Shown one piece after another: positions 17,756 to 26,421 of a stretch of DNA of 64,000 bases. The translations under genes and the position numbers were made by a program. Every line of letters starts with the position of its first letter. The stretch's first letter is position 1. The notes beneath the pieces are model-generated. The model ran no database searches. It saw only the letters and a program-made list of their open reading frames with translations, and was not told the DNA's origin. This stretch comes from Pseudomonadota bacterium (GTDB lineage: Bacteria > Chloroflexota > UBA6077 > JAJPGT01), in NCBI GenBank assembly GCA_021325655.1, contig JAJPGT010000041.1, forward strand, positions 1 to 64,000, written 5' to 3'.

Positions 17756-18832
17756 TCAGGTGCGGTCCTCGAACAGCGGCTCGACCAGGTGGGTGAGCCG
17801 GTGGAGGACACGGAACAGCGGCGCGTCCGCCGCGACCGGTGGGAAGCGGGCATCCTGCTGGTTGGCGAAGGCGCGCGAGCAGAAGCGCTGCAGCCAGTAG
17901 ACCTCTTCCAGGGCGTCCAGCGCGGCGACGACGAAGGGGCGGATGTTGGTCCAGGGCTGCCAGGGGGTCATGTCGCCGTGGCGCGCGATGCGGAAGGTGC
18001 CCCAGCGTCCGAGCGCCTCGCGGATCACCGAGTTCTCGGTCGGGTTAAGGCCCATCTTCTCGCCCTGGACCCAGTCCAGCGCGACGACGTTCGCGCTGGC
18101 GAAGATCGTGCGGGTCAGGTTGGGGGTGGCGTCGCGGACGTGGCCCGAGAAGCCGTCCCCGCTCACCCAGGCATCCAGAAAGCCGAAGTGGACCGGGGCG
18201 GCCGCCAGGATCAGGATGCAGCACTGGTAGAACTCGCGCCCCTTGCCATGGTAGATCTTCATCTTGTCCCACGCCGGCAGGCAGCCGTAGACGTTCTTCA
18301 GGCAGCCGGTGTAGTAGCACTGCCAGTGCGTCTTGTTCTTCGCGAAGGAGATCCGGTAGTCGGCTTCCAGCCAGGTGCGTCCGATGGCGTGCCGCCCCAG
18401 CACCCCGCCATAGTCGAACGGCACCTGCTGCTCGGACAGGTCCTCGATCCGATACCCGTCGCCGGAGTAGCCGACCATCGCCGCTACCGCTCGCACGCTG
18501 CGCCCCTGGTAGGAGTAGTCGTAGACGTTGCGGGCCTCCACTATAGCCAGGTTGCGGAACCCCCGCGCCCGCAGCCCCGCGAGCAGGAATTCGACCAGCG
18601 CCGGGTGGGTATAGACCGGCGAAGGCTCCTGGCGCACCGCGGCGGTCATGAGGTTCGGCTTGACGGCGATCAGGAACTCCTCGCGCGGCTTGCCACTGCT
18701 GGCCAGCACCGCCTCGACGTTGGTGTAGAAGCCCGAGGCGTCGATCGCCCGCTGCAGCGCCTGGAGCTGATCGGTCCCCGTCTCCAGGTAGACCGCCGCA
18801 TCCTGCGAGTAGATCGGGTGCGTCTCGGGCAT
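17756..18832 (-). CDS. DUF362 family protein
   Basis: 358 residues. It carries the DUF362 landmarks IAVKPNLM (about residue 55), THPALVEFLLAGLRARG, a central ISFAKNKTHWQCYYTGCLKNVYGCLP and ALDWVQGEKMGLNP. DUF362 proteins are of poorly defined function, often redox- or iron-sulfur-associated. This copy has no ferredoxin-type CxxCxxC cluster motif. The ATG at 18830-18832 gives the normal family length. It lies 15 nt upstream of the GH1 chimera on the same strand, so the two are probably co-transcribed, and it is divergent from the epimerase at 19104. Confidence 0.8.
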   Translation of the reverse strand: MPETHPIYSQDAAVYLETGTDQLQALQRAIDASGFYTNVEAVLASSGKPREEFLIAVKPNLMTAAVRQEPSPVYTHPALVEFLLAGLRARGFRNLAIVEARNVYDYSYQGRSVRAVAAMVGYSGDGYRIEDLSEQQVPFDYGGVLGRHAIGRTWLEADYRISFAKNKTHWQCYYTGCLKNVYGCLPAWDKMKIYHGKGREFYQCCILILAAAPVHFGFLDAWVSGDGFSGHVRDATPNLTRTIFASANVVALDWVQGEKMGLNPTENSVIREALGRWGTFRIARHGDMTPWQPWTNIRPFVVAALDALEEVYWLQRFCSRAFANQQDARFPPVAADAPLFRVLHRLTHLVEPLFEDRT

Positions 18833-19103
18833 CGGAGGCTCACCTCAAGGCGCCGCGAGCGTCTCTGCAAGGCGTTAACGGGGCGGCCAGAGCCTCTTGC
18901 GGGAGCTCCTGCCCTGTCGGCTGCTGGCAGCCGCCCACGGCGCCGGGTCGCGGCCGAGTGTAGCAGGGAATCCTTAACCACGAAAGCCGCGTGCCTGCCG
19001 TTAATGTCATCGCGGCGACGGCGACAACGGGGCGGAAATGGAGTATCGTGGCGTGGACCGTGGCGTGGACCGTGGCGCGACACGCTTGGGAGGGGAGAGC
19101 AGC

Positions 19104-20522
19104 ATGGCGAAGGTCCTGGTTACCGGCGCAAACGGGTTCATCGGCTCGCACCTGGTCCGAGCGCTGCTCCAGCGGGGGCATGAGGTCCATTGCCTGGTGC
19201 GCCCTACCAGCGACCTCACCTCGCTGCGCGGGCTCCCCGTCACCCTCCACCTGGGCGACGTCCGCGAGCCGGAGACGCTGGCCGCCCCGCTGCGCGACGT
19301 GGAGTACGTCTACCACCTCGCCGCGCGGCTGATGGCGACGAGCCAGCAGGAGTTCGAGGCGAACAACGCTCAGGGGACGATCAACCTGCTCCGCTGCACC
19401 GAGCAGGCTGCCGCGCCGCGGCTGAAGCGATTCCTGTACGTCTCCAGCCAGGCCGCGGCGGGACCGGGTCGCAACGCCACCCCCAAGGACGAGACGGCGC
19501 CGCTGGAGCCGATCTCCTGGTACGGTGCCTCCAAGCAGCGGGCGGAGGAGGCGGTCCGCAGCTACGCTGGGCGGCTCCCCTTCACCATCGTCCGTCCGCC
19601 GTCCGTATATGGCGAGCGTGAGCGGGACATCAGCCAGACCTTCCCACTGGTCGAGCGTGGGCTGCAGCCAGTGCTGGGCGGCCCGCAGACCGCGCTCAAC
19701 ATGGTCTATGTCGAAGATCTGGTGCAGGGGATGATCGACGCGGCCGAGAGCGAGGAGACCGAGGGCCAGACCTACTTCCTGGTCCACCCGCAGCTCCTGC
19801 ATCCGCGGGACGTCGTCCAGACGGTCGCCCGGGCGCTGGGCAAGCCCAGAGGGGTCATGTTCCCGGTCCCGCTGTTTGCGTTGCGGCTGTTTGCCCCTGT
19901 GGCCGAGCTGCTGGCGGAGCTGACCCGCGAGCGGGCCCGTATCACCCGCGACAAGGTGCGCGAGATGAGCCAGAACTACTGGGTGGCCACCCCCGCGAAG
20001 GCGAAGCGAGACTTCGGCTGGGAGGCGCGCGCCGACCTGGAGCGCGGGATGAGCAAGACGATCGCCTTCTATCAGGAGCAGCAGCGCCAGCTCCGTGAGA
20101 TGCCGCTGGAGGACCCGCCACGGCTCTGGCTGAAGTATGTCGCCGTCGCCAGCGGCCTGGGGGCGCTGATCGAGGTCATCTCGAGGCTCGGGCGGTTCTA
20201 CACCTTCACCCCGCGCTGGGCGGTGTTCGGGGTGATCTTTGGCGGCTTCGGGCTGTCGCTCGGATCGGTCGCCTACCTGCTCCGCACCCAGGGCGATTTC
20301 CAGCAGTTCACCGCCGGCACCATCGGGGCCGGGGCGGCGGAGACGCTCAACGACCTGGGGCTGCTGCCCGGGGTGAGCTGGGAGTTCGCCCCCGGCTGGC
20401 CACTGGGGATCCGCAACGGGATGCTGCGCTCCTTCCTGCTCGGCACCGCCGGCGGAGGCTTCGTGCTGGTCGTCAACGCCGCCATGCGCGCGCTCTACGA
20501 GCGCCGCTTGCGCTTCGGCTGA
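19104..20522 (+). CDS. NAD-dependent epimerase/dehydratase (extended SDR) with membrane C-terminus
   Basis: 472 residues from ATG 19104, with AGGGGAG 7 nt upstream. The N-terminal ~320 residues are an extended SDR: VTGANGFIGSHLV (NAD-binding GxxGxxG), LGDVREPETL, YHLAAR, and YGASKQRAEE supplying the YxxxK pair. SVYGERERD lies in the substrate region. After residue ~340 the chain continues with two or three hydrophobic helices (around 355-400 and 445-465), so the enzyme is membrane-attached. It probably acts on a nucleotide-sugar, sterol or hopanoid-like substrate. A 12-bp repeat (GTGGCGTGGACC, two copies and a partial) lies upstream near 19047-19078. Confidence 0.8.
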   Translation: MAKVLVTGANGFIGSHLVRALLQRGHEVHCLVRPTSDLTSLRGLPVTLHLGDVREPETLAAPLRDVEYVYHLAARLMATSQQEFEANNAQGTINLLRCTEQAAAPRLKRFLYVSSQAAAGPGRNATPKDETAPLEPISWYGASKQRAEEAVRSYAGRLPFTIVRPPSVYGERERDISQTFPLVERGLQPVLGGPQTALNMVYVEDLVQGMIDAAESEETEGQTYFLVHPQLLHPRDVVQTVARALGKPRGVMFPVPLFALRLFAPVAELLAELTRERARITRDKVREMSQNYWVATPAKAKRDFGWEARADLERGMSKTIAFYQEQQRQLREMPLEDPPRLWLKYVAVASGLGALIEVISRLGRFYTFTPRWAVFGVIFGGFGLSLGSVAYLLRTQGDFQQFTAGTIGAGAAETLNDLGLLPGVSWEFAPGWPLGIRNGMLRSFLLGTAGGGFVLVVNAAMRALYERRLRFG

Positions 20523-20537
20523 TCGAGAGGTCTAACC

Positions 20538-21428
20538 GTGCTCTACGGGACCGCGCCGCAGCGGAGCCGCTTCGCTCGTTTCGTCACCGACATCAGCGAG
20601 CGTGAGCTGCTCCACCCTACCTGGACCACTGTCCCCAAGCTGATGCTGCACACCATCCTGCCGTTCTTCACCAAGCGGCCGGGGCAGATCCTCGGCTCGA
20701 CGTTCCTGCTCATCATGGTCTGGGGCACGCACGGCAGTTTGGAGCTGCTGGGGCAGGTATGGCCCTCCTGGCGCGGCCCGGGGGTAGACGTCGGCCATCG
20801 CCCGTCGCTGCTCCCCGGCATCCCCTGGGATAACGAGCTGCTCTCCTTCGCCCTCGGCTTCGCGCTGCTCGTCCTGGTTCCAATCGCCCTGATCCGCTGG
20901 GTCTACAAGCAGCCACTGGCGGACTACGGCCTGGCTCTGCCGCCGAAGGGGCGGCGGCTGCTGGCGCTGCAGACCTTCCTGCTGCTGACCCTGCCGAGCC
21001 TGATCGGCTTCTGGCGCGCCGCCAGCATCCCCTCCATGCACCAGCTCTACCCCTTCTTCCGCCCGTTCAGCAGTACCGGGCAGTTCATTGCCTACGAGCT
21101 GGCCTACCTGCTGTTCTTCATCGCCATCGAGTTCATCTTCCGCGGCTACCTGTTGTTCGGGCTGGCGGGGGTGCTGGACCGCGAGGTGCGTCACACCGGC
21201 GGCGGGCTGCGGGGCGCGTTCTACTTCGGCCGCTACGCGCTGCTGATCCAGATGCTGTCGTACACCGCCTGGCACCTGGGGAAGCCGCTGCCTGAGCTGT
21301 GGGGCACGGTCATCTGGGGCCTGGGCGCCGGCGCTGCCGCGTACGCTATTCGCTCCATCTGGCCGGTCGTGCTCTCCCACTGGCTGCTCAACGTCTTCCT
21401 CGACGCGGTCAGCCTGCAATACCCCTGA
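20538..21428 (+). CDS. CPBP (CAAX/Abi) family intramembrane protease-like protein
   Basis: 296 residues from GTG 20538 (GAGAGGT at 20524-20530). About seven hydrophobic helices. Family motifs: IEFIFRGYLLFG in place of the usual EExxxR, then MLSYTAWHLGKPLPE and VLSHWLLNVFLD, which provide the His/Asn ligands. The first motif has I-E rather than E-E, so the acidic pair is incomplete; proteolytic activity is therefore uncertain. It starts 15 nt after the epimerase stop, so the two form an operon. Substrate unknown. Confidence 0.75.
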   Translation: MLYGTAPQRSRFARFVTDISERELLHPTWTTVPKLMLHTILPFFTKRPGQILGSTFLLIMVWGTHGSLELLGQVWPSWRGPGVDVGHRPSLLPGIPWDNELLSFALGFALLVLVPIALIRWVYKQPLADYGLALPPKGRRLLALQTFLLLTLPSLIGFWRAASIPSMHQLYPFFRPFSSTGQFIAYELAYLLFFIAIEFIFRGYLLFGLAGVLDREVRHTGGGLRGAFYFGRYALLIQMLSYTAWHLGKPLPELWGTVIWGLGAGAAAYAIRSIWPVVLSHWLLNVFLDAVSLQYP

Positions 21429-21640
21429 GCCACGCCACCCACGGCGCGGCCATTAGGGACAGGCGCCCGCGGCGCGGCTCTCCGACCTGCTGCCATGGAA
21501 CGCCGCGTCCAGGGCACACCGCGCCACCCGGGGCAGACTCTAGGGCTCTTTTTAGCCAATGTTTACCCTTTTCTCATGGATTGCCCGCCGTGGCGCAGTA
21601 CGCTGGCGCCACAGAGATCACTCGCTTGCGGAGAGGCTCC

Positions 21641-21943
21641 ATGGTCACATTCCAGCTTCGGCGCGCACTTACCTGCTACCACTGCGCGCGCGCCGCGGGC
21701 TATCTGATCTATGACGCCACGGGGGCGCGGGTCGAGCGCTACGAGCCGGCACCAGGCGAGGCGCGCCCGATGGTCGCGCCCAATGGTCGGCTCGTCTGCC
21801 GCTTCTGCCAGGGACCGTTCTACCAGAGTGAGGCCGAGCGGGTTTATCCGCTGGAGAAGCTCGAGCCCGAACCGCCGCGCAAGCGTGGCCGGCCGCGCAA
21901 GCACCCGCTGCCCACGCCATTGATCGAGAAGAAGGCGAGCTGA
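21641..21943 (+). CDS. Small zinc-ribbon protein with AT-hook-like tail
   Basis: 100 residues from ATG 21641, with GAGAGG 4 nt upstream. Two CxxC knuckles (C12/C15 and C53/C56) fit a single zinc ribbon. The C-terminal KRGRPRKHP (81-89) is an exact AT-hook core (GRP flanked by basic residues), which binds the minor groove of AT-rich DNA. The combination suggests a small nucleoid or regulatory DNA-binding protein. I know no named family for it. It stands alone between the CPBP gene and the mer region. Confidence 0.7.
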   Translation: MVTFQLRRALTCYHCARAAGYLIYDATGARVERYEPAPGEARPMVAPNGRLVCRFCQGPFYQSEAERVYPLEKLEPEPPRKRGRPRKHPLPTPLIEKKAS

Positions 21944-22101
21944 CCAGGCCGGGCGTACCCCCGAGTGGATTGAGGGCAGGGCCAATACTGGCCTGTTGCG
22001 CCCTCCACCAGGCATCCTTCTTGCGTAGACATCATGAGCGGCGTGTCTCGCTCCGCAACGCCCCTAAGGTAGTACCGCTGAGACGCGCCGCCGAGGCGAG
22101 T

Positions 22102-22248
22102 ATGACTATTCCCACTGCCCTGCGCCGAATCCTCGGCGCAGTCAAAGATGGCGTTGAGCGCCTCCTCGACCCAGGCCCCCCGGGATCGCCGCAGCCGGTC
22201 TTCATCCCGATTCCGGTGCGCGACTCGGCGCCCCGCCACCCGCGGTAG
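22102..22248 (+). CDS. Very small hypothetical protein
   Basis: 48 codons from ATG 22102: an amphipathic N-terminus (IPTALRRILGAVKDGVERLLD) followed by a Pro-rich, basic tail. GAGGCGAG lies just upstream. The reading frame could start further upstream, at 21970, but only this part has protein-like character. It may be a real small protein or a chance frame in GC-rich DNA. No function proposed. Confidence 0.35.
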   Translation: MTIPTALRRILGAVKDGVERLLDPGPPGSPQPVFIPIPVRDSAPRHPR

Positions 22249-22702
22249 CACCCGGCGGGGCCTGCACGTCACGGGGGCGCCTCCGACTCCCAGGCTCTGG
22301 CAGCGTCCCCACGTATCCACCGGGTGCGATCCTGGCAAAGAGTCGGTTCGCCGCTAGAGCATAGGTAGTCCCTGGAGCTCAAGAGGACTGGCGCCCGGGG
22401 CAGCGCTTGTCTTGACGGAGTGGGCCACTCGCTGCTGCTTTGCCCACACCATTCAGCAGCTCTGGCTCGGCCTTGAGGGAGGGCTCGGAGCCATGGTGCC
22501 TAGAGCACGGCCAGCTTGTCGTGACCACAACACAGCGCGGCATCCCCTTCGACGATCGCCGGCTCAGCCCGCTCGTACAACAGTGCCTGGCCGCCCTCTC
22601 CCGAAGACCGGACACCGTCCGTCGCCCGTGCCCCACTGGTACCGCCCAGCCTGGCGAACCTCCTGATCCCTGGCCAGGCCCGCCGGCGATGTGACAGCAG
22701 AA
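22249..22702. other. Non-coding stretch upstream of the mer operon
   Basis: About 450 bp with no convincing gene. A weak plus-strand frame (22440-22694) contains EHGQLVVTTTQRGIPFDDRRLSPL, which could be a decayed fragment, but it has no ribosome site and a Pro-rich end. No tRNA or insertion-sequence ends are seen. Confidence 0.5.
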
Positions 22703-22734
22703 ATATATCCGAATATCAGGATATATGGTATAGT
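22703..22734 (+). promoter_or_regulatory. mer operon operator and -10 element
   Basis: A perfect 8-bp inverted repeat, ATATATCC at 22703-22710 and GGATATAT at 22719-22726, is separated by GAATATCA. It ends 2 bp before a TATAGT -10 box at 22729-22734; the ATG of the ArsR-type sensor is about 20 bp further on. This AT-rich dyad between -35 and -10 in an otherwise GC-rich region is the expected place for an ArsR/CmtR repressor to block transcription. Binding is inferred. Confidence 0.7.
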
Positions 22735-22755
22735 AGCCAGCGTCTGGAGGTCTCG

Positions 22756-23187
22756 ATGCTGGGTTCCCCCCAAACAGTTCTGCCCGCGCCCCGGCAGCGT
22801 GCCGAGCTGCTGGCGCGGTTCTTCCGCGGGCTGGACGATCCGACCCGCGTACTGCTGCTGGAGCTGCTGCTGGAGGGCGAGCAGACCGTCTCCGAGCTGG
22901 TCGCCCGGGTCGGCAGTCCCCAGGGGCGCGTCTCCACCCACCTGGGCTGTTTGCGCCACTGCGGCTACGTCAAGACCCGCCGTGACGGGCGCAGTGTCTA
23001 TTACCGCCTGGCCGATGAGCGGGTGCGGGCACTGCTGCGGATCGCCCAGGAGCTGATGGCCGACCATGCCCAGGAGCTGCTCTCCTGCGCAGTGGTGAGC
23101 CCAGACCTGCCCGGCGCCGCCATTCACGACGCCGAGACCGAGGGCGATCAGCGACTGACGCCGCCAGCTCGGAGGGCCAAGGAGTGA
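22756..23187 (+). CDS. ArsR/SmtB-family metal sensor, CmtR-like
   Basis: 143-residue winged-helix repressor from ATG 22756 (CTGGAGG upstream). The recognition helix region reads SPQGRVSTHLGCLRHCGYV and the wing RRDGRSVYYRLAD. Cysteines C65 and C69 lie in the recognition helix, with a third at C111 in the C-terminal helix. This matches the C57/C61/C102 arrangement of the mycobacterial Cd/Pb sensor CmtR (spacings 4 and 42 here, 4 and 41 there). It is the first gene of the mercury operon and probably autoregulates through the dyad at 22703. It replaces the usual MerR activator, so induction would be by derepression when Hg(II) binds. Confidence 0.85.
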   Translation: MLGSPQTVLPAPRQRAELLARFFRGLDDPTRVLLLELLLEGEQTVSELVARVGSPQGRVSTHLGCLRHCGYVKTRRDGRSVYYRLADERVRALLRIAQELMADHAQELLSCAVVSPDLPGAAIHDAETEGDQRLTPPARRAKE

Positions 23188-23215
23188 TGATTTCGATAGT
23201 GCCCGGTTGCACGGC

Positions 23216-23887
23216 ATGGCGCGCAGCGCTGCACAAGGACAGGCAGAGCGAGAGCCGCGTGTGACAGCACCCAACCTGGATCAGCTTGCAGAGCGATTAT
23301 CCATCGCGTTCACGCGCAGGACAGCAGCAGACGCCTTCACCCCCCTGCTCAAACCGGCCCTGCGGCTCCTGGCTCGCGGGAGCCCGGTCGCCCCGGACGA
23401 GATCGCCGTGGCGGCCGGGCGCACTTCGGCCGCCGTGCTCGCCGCGCTGCGCCAGCAGCCGAGCGTCGAGTGGGATGAGGCAGGGCGAGTCGTCGGCCTG
23501 GGCCTGACGCTGCGCCCAACCCCACATCGCTTCCAAGTGGACGGCCGCACGCTGTTCACCTGGTGCGCGCTGGATACGCTCATGTTCCCGGCCCTTCTGG
23601 GCACGCGGGCTCGCGTCACCTCGCCCTGTCCGATCACCGGGGTTCAGGTACGAGTTGAGGTGACGGCCGAGCGCGTCGAGGAGGTGGAGCCGGCCGACGC
23701 CGCGGTATCGCTGGTCGTACCGGAAGCCATCGACGATGTCCGGCGCGCCTTCTGCCACCAGGTACATTTCCTGAGCTCGCCCGAGGCGGCGGCGCGCTGG
23801 CGTGCCGTGCACCCCGATGGGCTGACCCTCCCCGTGGCCGATGCCTTCCAGCTCGGCCAGATGCTCATCCGCCTGCGGGCCCTGTAG
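23216..23887 (+). CDS. merB: Alkylmercury (organomercurial) lyase MerB
   Basis: About 223 residues. Cleaves carbon-mercury bonds, releasing Hg(II) for MerA. The catalytic set is intact: [13 protein letters not shown] gives the Cys and the Asp three residues later (C117, D120 from ATG 23216). [13 protein letters not shown] gives the second Cys, C180. The 63-residue Cys-Cys distance equals that of the plasmid R831b enzyme (C96/C159). The start is uncertain: TTG 23207, ATG 23216 or GTG 23261 are all in frame, and the last gives an N-terminus closest to known MerB. It lies between the sensor and merA in one operon. Confidence 0.93.
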   Translation: MARSAAQGQAEREPRVTAPNLDQLAERLSIAFTRRTAADAFTPLLKPALRLLARGSPVAPDEIAVAAGRTSAAVLAALRQQPSVEWDEAGRVVGLGLTLRPTPHRFQVDGRTLFTWCALDTLMFPALLGTRARVTSPCPITGVQVRVEVTAERVEEVEPADAAVSLVVPEAIDDVRRAFCHQVHFLSSPEAAARWRAVHPDGLTLPVADAFQLGQMLIRLRAL

Positions 23888-23927
23888 CGCTGGAGAGACC
23901 GAGAGCAGTCGGAAGCGAGGGAGAGTT

Positions 23928-25358
23928 ATGGCCGAACGTTTCGATCTGGTGATTCTGGGCTCCGGCTCGACCGCTTTCGCGGCGGCGCTCCGAGCAGCCG
24001 AGCTGGGCAAGACAGCGGTGATGACCGAATCGCGCACCCTCGGTGGAACCTGCGTCAACCGCGGCTGCCTGCCCAGCAAGAACCTGATCGAAGCGGCCCG
24101 CATCGTCTGGGAGGCGCAGCATCCCCGCTACCCAGGGCTGCGGCCGGCCAAGATCGAATTTGACTTCCGGGAGCTCGTCCGACAGAAGGACGCAGTCATC
24201 CACGACTACCGTGACCGCAAGTACAGCTCGATCGTCGCGGACACCGATCGGATCACGGTCTACGATGGCCACGCGGCCTTCGTCTCGGACCGCGCCGTCT
24301 CCGTCGGCGGCCGAGTACTGGAGGGCGAACACTTCCTCATCGCCACCGGGACCCGCCCCTTCATCCCTGCTATCGAGGGCCTGGACCACGTCCCGTACCT
24401 CACCTCGGACCTGCTGACCTCCGATGAGCCGCAGGAGCTGTTTGACCTGCCCCGCTCCCTGGTGATCGTCGGCGGCGGCTACATCGCCTTGGAACTCTGC
24501 CAGATGTTCCATCGCTTCGGCAGCGAGGTGACGATTCTGGAGCGTAGCCGCACGATCCTCAAGGACTACGAACCCGAGGTGGCGCTGGCGATGACCGAGA
24601 TCCTCTGCGAGGAGGGGGTAAACCTGGTCACCGGCGTACAGGTCCGGAGGGTCGCCAAGGAGGGCAGTGACACCGTGGTCGTTGCCGAGAAGGGCGGTGC
24701 CGAGTGGCGCTTTCGCGCTGAGCGGCTGCTGGTGGCCACCGGGCGCGCCCCGAACACCGACGCCATTGGCCTTGAAAAGGTTGGGGTGGAGCGAGACGAG
24801 CGGGGCTTCATCCGCGTCGACGCGTTCCTCCGCACCAGTGTCCCGTACGTCTGGGCCGCCGGGGACGTGATCGGCCGGCACACCGGCAGCCAGCTCGCCA
24901 CGCCGGTCGGCGCCCACGATGGGGGCATCGCGGCCGCCAACGCCCTGGGCGGCGAACGGCACACGGTCAATCACGCGGTCATCCCGCGCACGATCTTCAC
25001 CGACCCCCAGGTGGCGGTCGTCGGTCTGACGGACGCGGAAGCGAACGCCTTGGGCCACCGCTGCTGGTGCAACACCATCCCCATCGAGCTGGTGCCACGG
25101 GCCGGGGCGATCCGCGATCCGCGCGGGATCGCCAAGATGGTGATCGACGCCGACACGGACAAGGTCCTCGGGGTTTCCTTGGTGATGCGCGACGCCGGCG
25201 AGGTGATTCATGAGGCAGCGATGGGACTGCGCCTGGGGGCGAGAATCCAGGATTTCATCGAGCTGATCCACGTCTACCCGACCATGGCCGAGGCACTCAA
25301 GATCGTGGCGCTCTCGCGCTACAAAGACCCGCGCAAGCTCTCCTGCTGCGCCGAGTAA
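23928..25358 (+). CDS. merA: Mercuric reductase MerA
   Basis: 476 residues from ATG 23928 (GGGAGAG upstream). NADPH- and FAD-dependent reduction of Hg(II) to volatile Hg(0) in the cytoplasm. Seen: FAD site [15 protein letters not shown], active disulfide [14 protein letters not shown] (C42/C47), NADPH site [14 protein letters not shown] site VWAAGDVIG, and the C-terminal Hg-shuttling vicinal cysteines SCCAE (C473/C474). That C-terminal pair separates MerA from dihydrolipoamide dehydrogenase. It lacks the N-terminal NmerA heavy-metal domain, as in many non-proteobacterial enzymes. It follows merB by 40 nt. Confidence 0.96.
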   Translation: MAERFDLVILGSGSTAFAAALRAAELGKTAVMTESRTLGGTCVNRGCLPSKNLIEAARIVWEAQHPRYPGLRPAKIEFDFRELVRQKDAVIHDYRDRKYSSIVADTDRITVYDGHAAFVSDRAVSVGGRVLEGEHFLIATGTRPFIPAIEGLDHVPYLTSDLLTSDEPQELFDLPRSLVIVGGGYIALELCQMFHRFGSEVTILERSRTILKDYEPEVALAMTEILCEEGVNLVTGVQVRRVAKEGSDTVVVAEKGGAEWRFRAERLLVATGRAPNTDAIGLEKVGVERDERGFIRVDAFLRTSVPYVWAAGDVIGRHTGSQLATPVGAHDGGIAAANALGGERHTVNHAVIPRTIFTDPQVAVVGLTDAEANALGHRCWCNTIPIELVPRAGAIRDPRGIAKMVIDADTDKVLGVSLVMRDAGEVIHEAAMGLRLGARIQDFIELIHVYPTMAEALKIVALSRYKDPRKLSCCAE

Positions 25359-25397
25359 GGAGCCGAGGCGAGCCATTGTGGAGGAGAAGCAGGACCG

Positions 25398-25505
25398 ATG
25401 CATAGCTCGGATGGCTTGCTCGTGGTGGCGCTGGTGCTGTGCTGCCTGCTCCCACTCTTGGTGGCCGTCCTGATCGGTGGTAGCGGCCCACGAAGAAGAA
25501 GATGA
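25398..25505 (+). CDS. Very small membrane protein in the mer operon
   Basis: 35 codons from ATG 25398, with GGAGAAGCAGGACC upstream. One hydrophobic helix containing a vicinal cysteine pair (LLVVALVLCCLLPLLVAVLI), then a basic end GPRRRR. Thiol pairs inside a membrane helix are the hallmark of Mer transport proteins, so it may help Hg(II) entry or support the MerF-like protein that starts 16 nt after it. Too short for a family call. Confidence 0.55.
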   Translation: MHSSDGLLVVALVLCCLLPLLVAVLIGGSGPRRRR

Positions 25506-25521
25506 GGCCGAGGAGGATAAA

Positions 25522-25806
25522 GTGAAAAGAAGCGAGCTTGCTCTCGGGGTAGGGCTGGGAGCGTTGCTAGCCGTCTGCTGTGGCAGCCCGCTCCTGCTGG
25601 CGTTGGCCCTGCCAGTCCTGGCGCTGCTGACCGGGCAGGCGCTGCTGGTCACGGTCGGAGCTGCCGTGCTGGCGCTCCTGGCCGTTGGGATCGTGGCCTG
25701 GCAACGACGCCTCCGGCTGCACCGCTCGCTCCCGCGCCGCTCGCCAGAGCACCCCTGCGCGTGCAGCCCTCAAGGGGCGGCTGACCCGGCCGCCCAGAGG
25801 AGTTGA
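25522..25806 (+). CDS. MerF/MerT-like mercuric ion transport protein
   Basis: 94 residues from GTG 25522 with a perfect AGGAGG at 25511-25516. Two hydrophobic helices. The first carries the Cys pair LLAVCCGSPLLLA (C19-C20). A second thiol pair, HPCACS (C79 and C81), lies near the C-terminus, after the second helix. This is the MerF/MerH layout, in which Hg(II) passes from the helix-1 cysteines to the second pair and then to MerA. No MerP gene is present. It sits between the 35-residue protein and a TlpA-like gene with only 3 nt spacing to the latter. Confidence 0.75.
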   Translation: MKRSELALGVGLGALLAVCCGSPLLLALALPVLALLTGQALLVTVGAAVLALLAVGIVAWQRRLRLHRSLPRRSPEHPCACSPQGAADPAAQRS

Positions 25807-25809
25807 CCC

Positions 25810-26379
25810 GTGGTATCAAGTGTAGCCCGCCTCCACCGTATCCTCCTGGTGTCCCTGCTCGGCCTCGTGCTCATCCTGCCCTGGCCAGTTCTGGCGGCTG
25901 GGCCAGCGGTCGGCCAGGTGGCGCCACCGTTCACGGTCCAGACCCTGGATGGCACCTCCTTCGACCTTACCGAACACCAGGGGCGGGTCGTCGTCCTGAC
26001 GTTCGCCGCCCCGGGGTGCGGCGAGTGCGTTCCGGAGCTGCGGGCGCTCGCCCAGATTCAGGCGGAGGGCGCGGCCCGCGGGGTAGCCATCCTGGCCCTG
26101 AATATCGATCCGTCAATCAGCACGCAGGATCTGCTGGACTTCAGGGCCTCCATCGGCGGTGCCGACTACGCCTGGGCTCAGGATGTGGGCGGCCAGGTCG
26201 CGCTCGCCTACGGGGTGTCGGCGCTAGGGACGACCGTGATTATCGACCGGGCCGGCCGGGTGGCCTATCGGAATGAAGGCGACGCCACCCTGGACCAGTA
26301 TCGCGCCGTGTTGGCGCCACTGCTGGCCGAGCCGTCCGCGGCCGGGTCCGGAGCGGCTGGTGGCGACCTCGCCGGCTGA
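25810..26379 (+). CDS. TlpA/ResA-like thioredoxin, exported
   Basis: 189 residues from GTG 25810. A signal sequence ends near residue 30 (VLILPWPVLAAG). The thioredoxin fold of the AhpC/TSA-ResA type follows, with the active site APGCGECVPE (C70/C73) and the cis-Pro region replaced by ALGTTVIIDRAG. The tail is Gly/Ala-rich. It is an extracytoplasmic thiol-disulfide protein. Its place in the mer operon, with a second such protein and CcdA, suggests it keeps the cysteines of Hg-handling proteins reduced, or itself binds mercury outside the membrane. Confidence 0.8.
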   Translation: MVSSVARLHRILLVSLLGLVLILPWPVLAAGPAVGQVAPPFTVQTLDGTSFDLTEHQGRVVVLTFAAPGCGECVPELRALAQIQAEGAARGVAILALNIDPSISTQDLLDFRASIGGADYAWAQDVGGQVALAYGVSALGTTVIIDRAGRVAYRNEGDATLDQYRAVLAPLLAEPSAAGSGAAGGDLAG

Positions 26380-26421
26380 TGCTCCAGCCCGGCCCGCTCG
26401 TGGGAACTCCGGAGGTTCTGT

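Noticed and set aside
23865-25652. A 595-codon minus-strand open frame
   Set aside because: Antisense to merA, with no domain pattern of its own.
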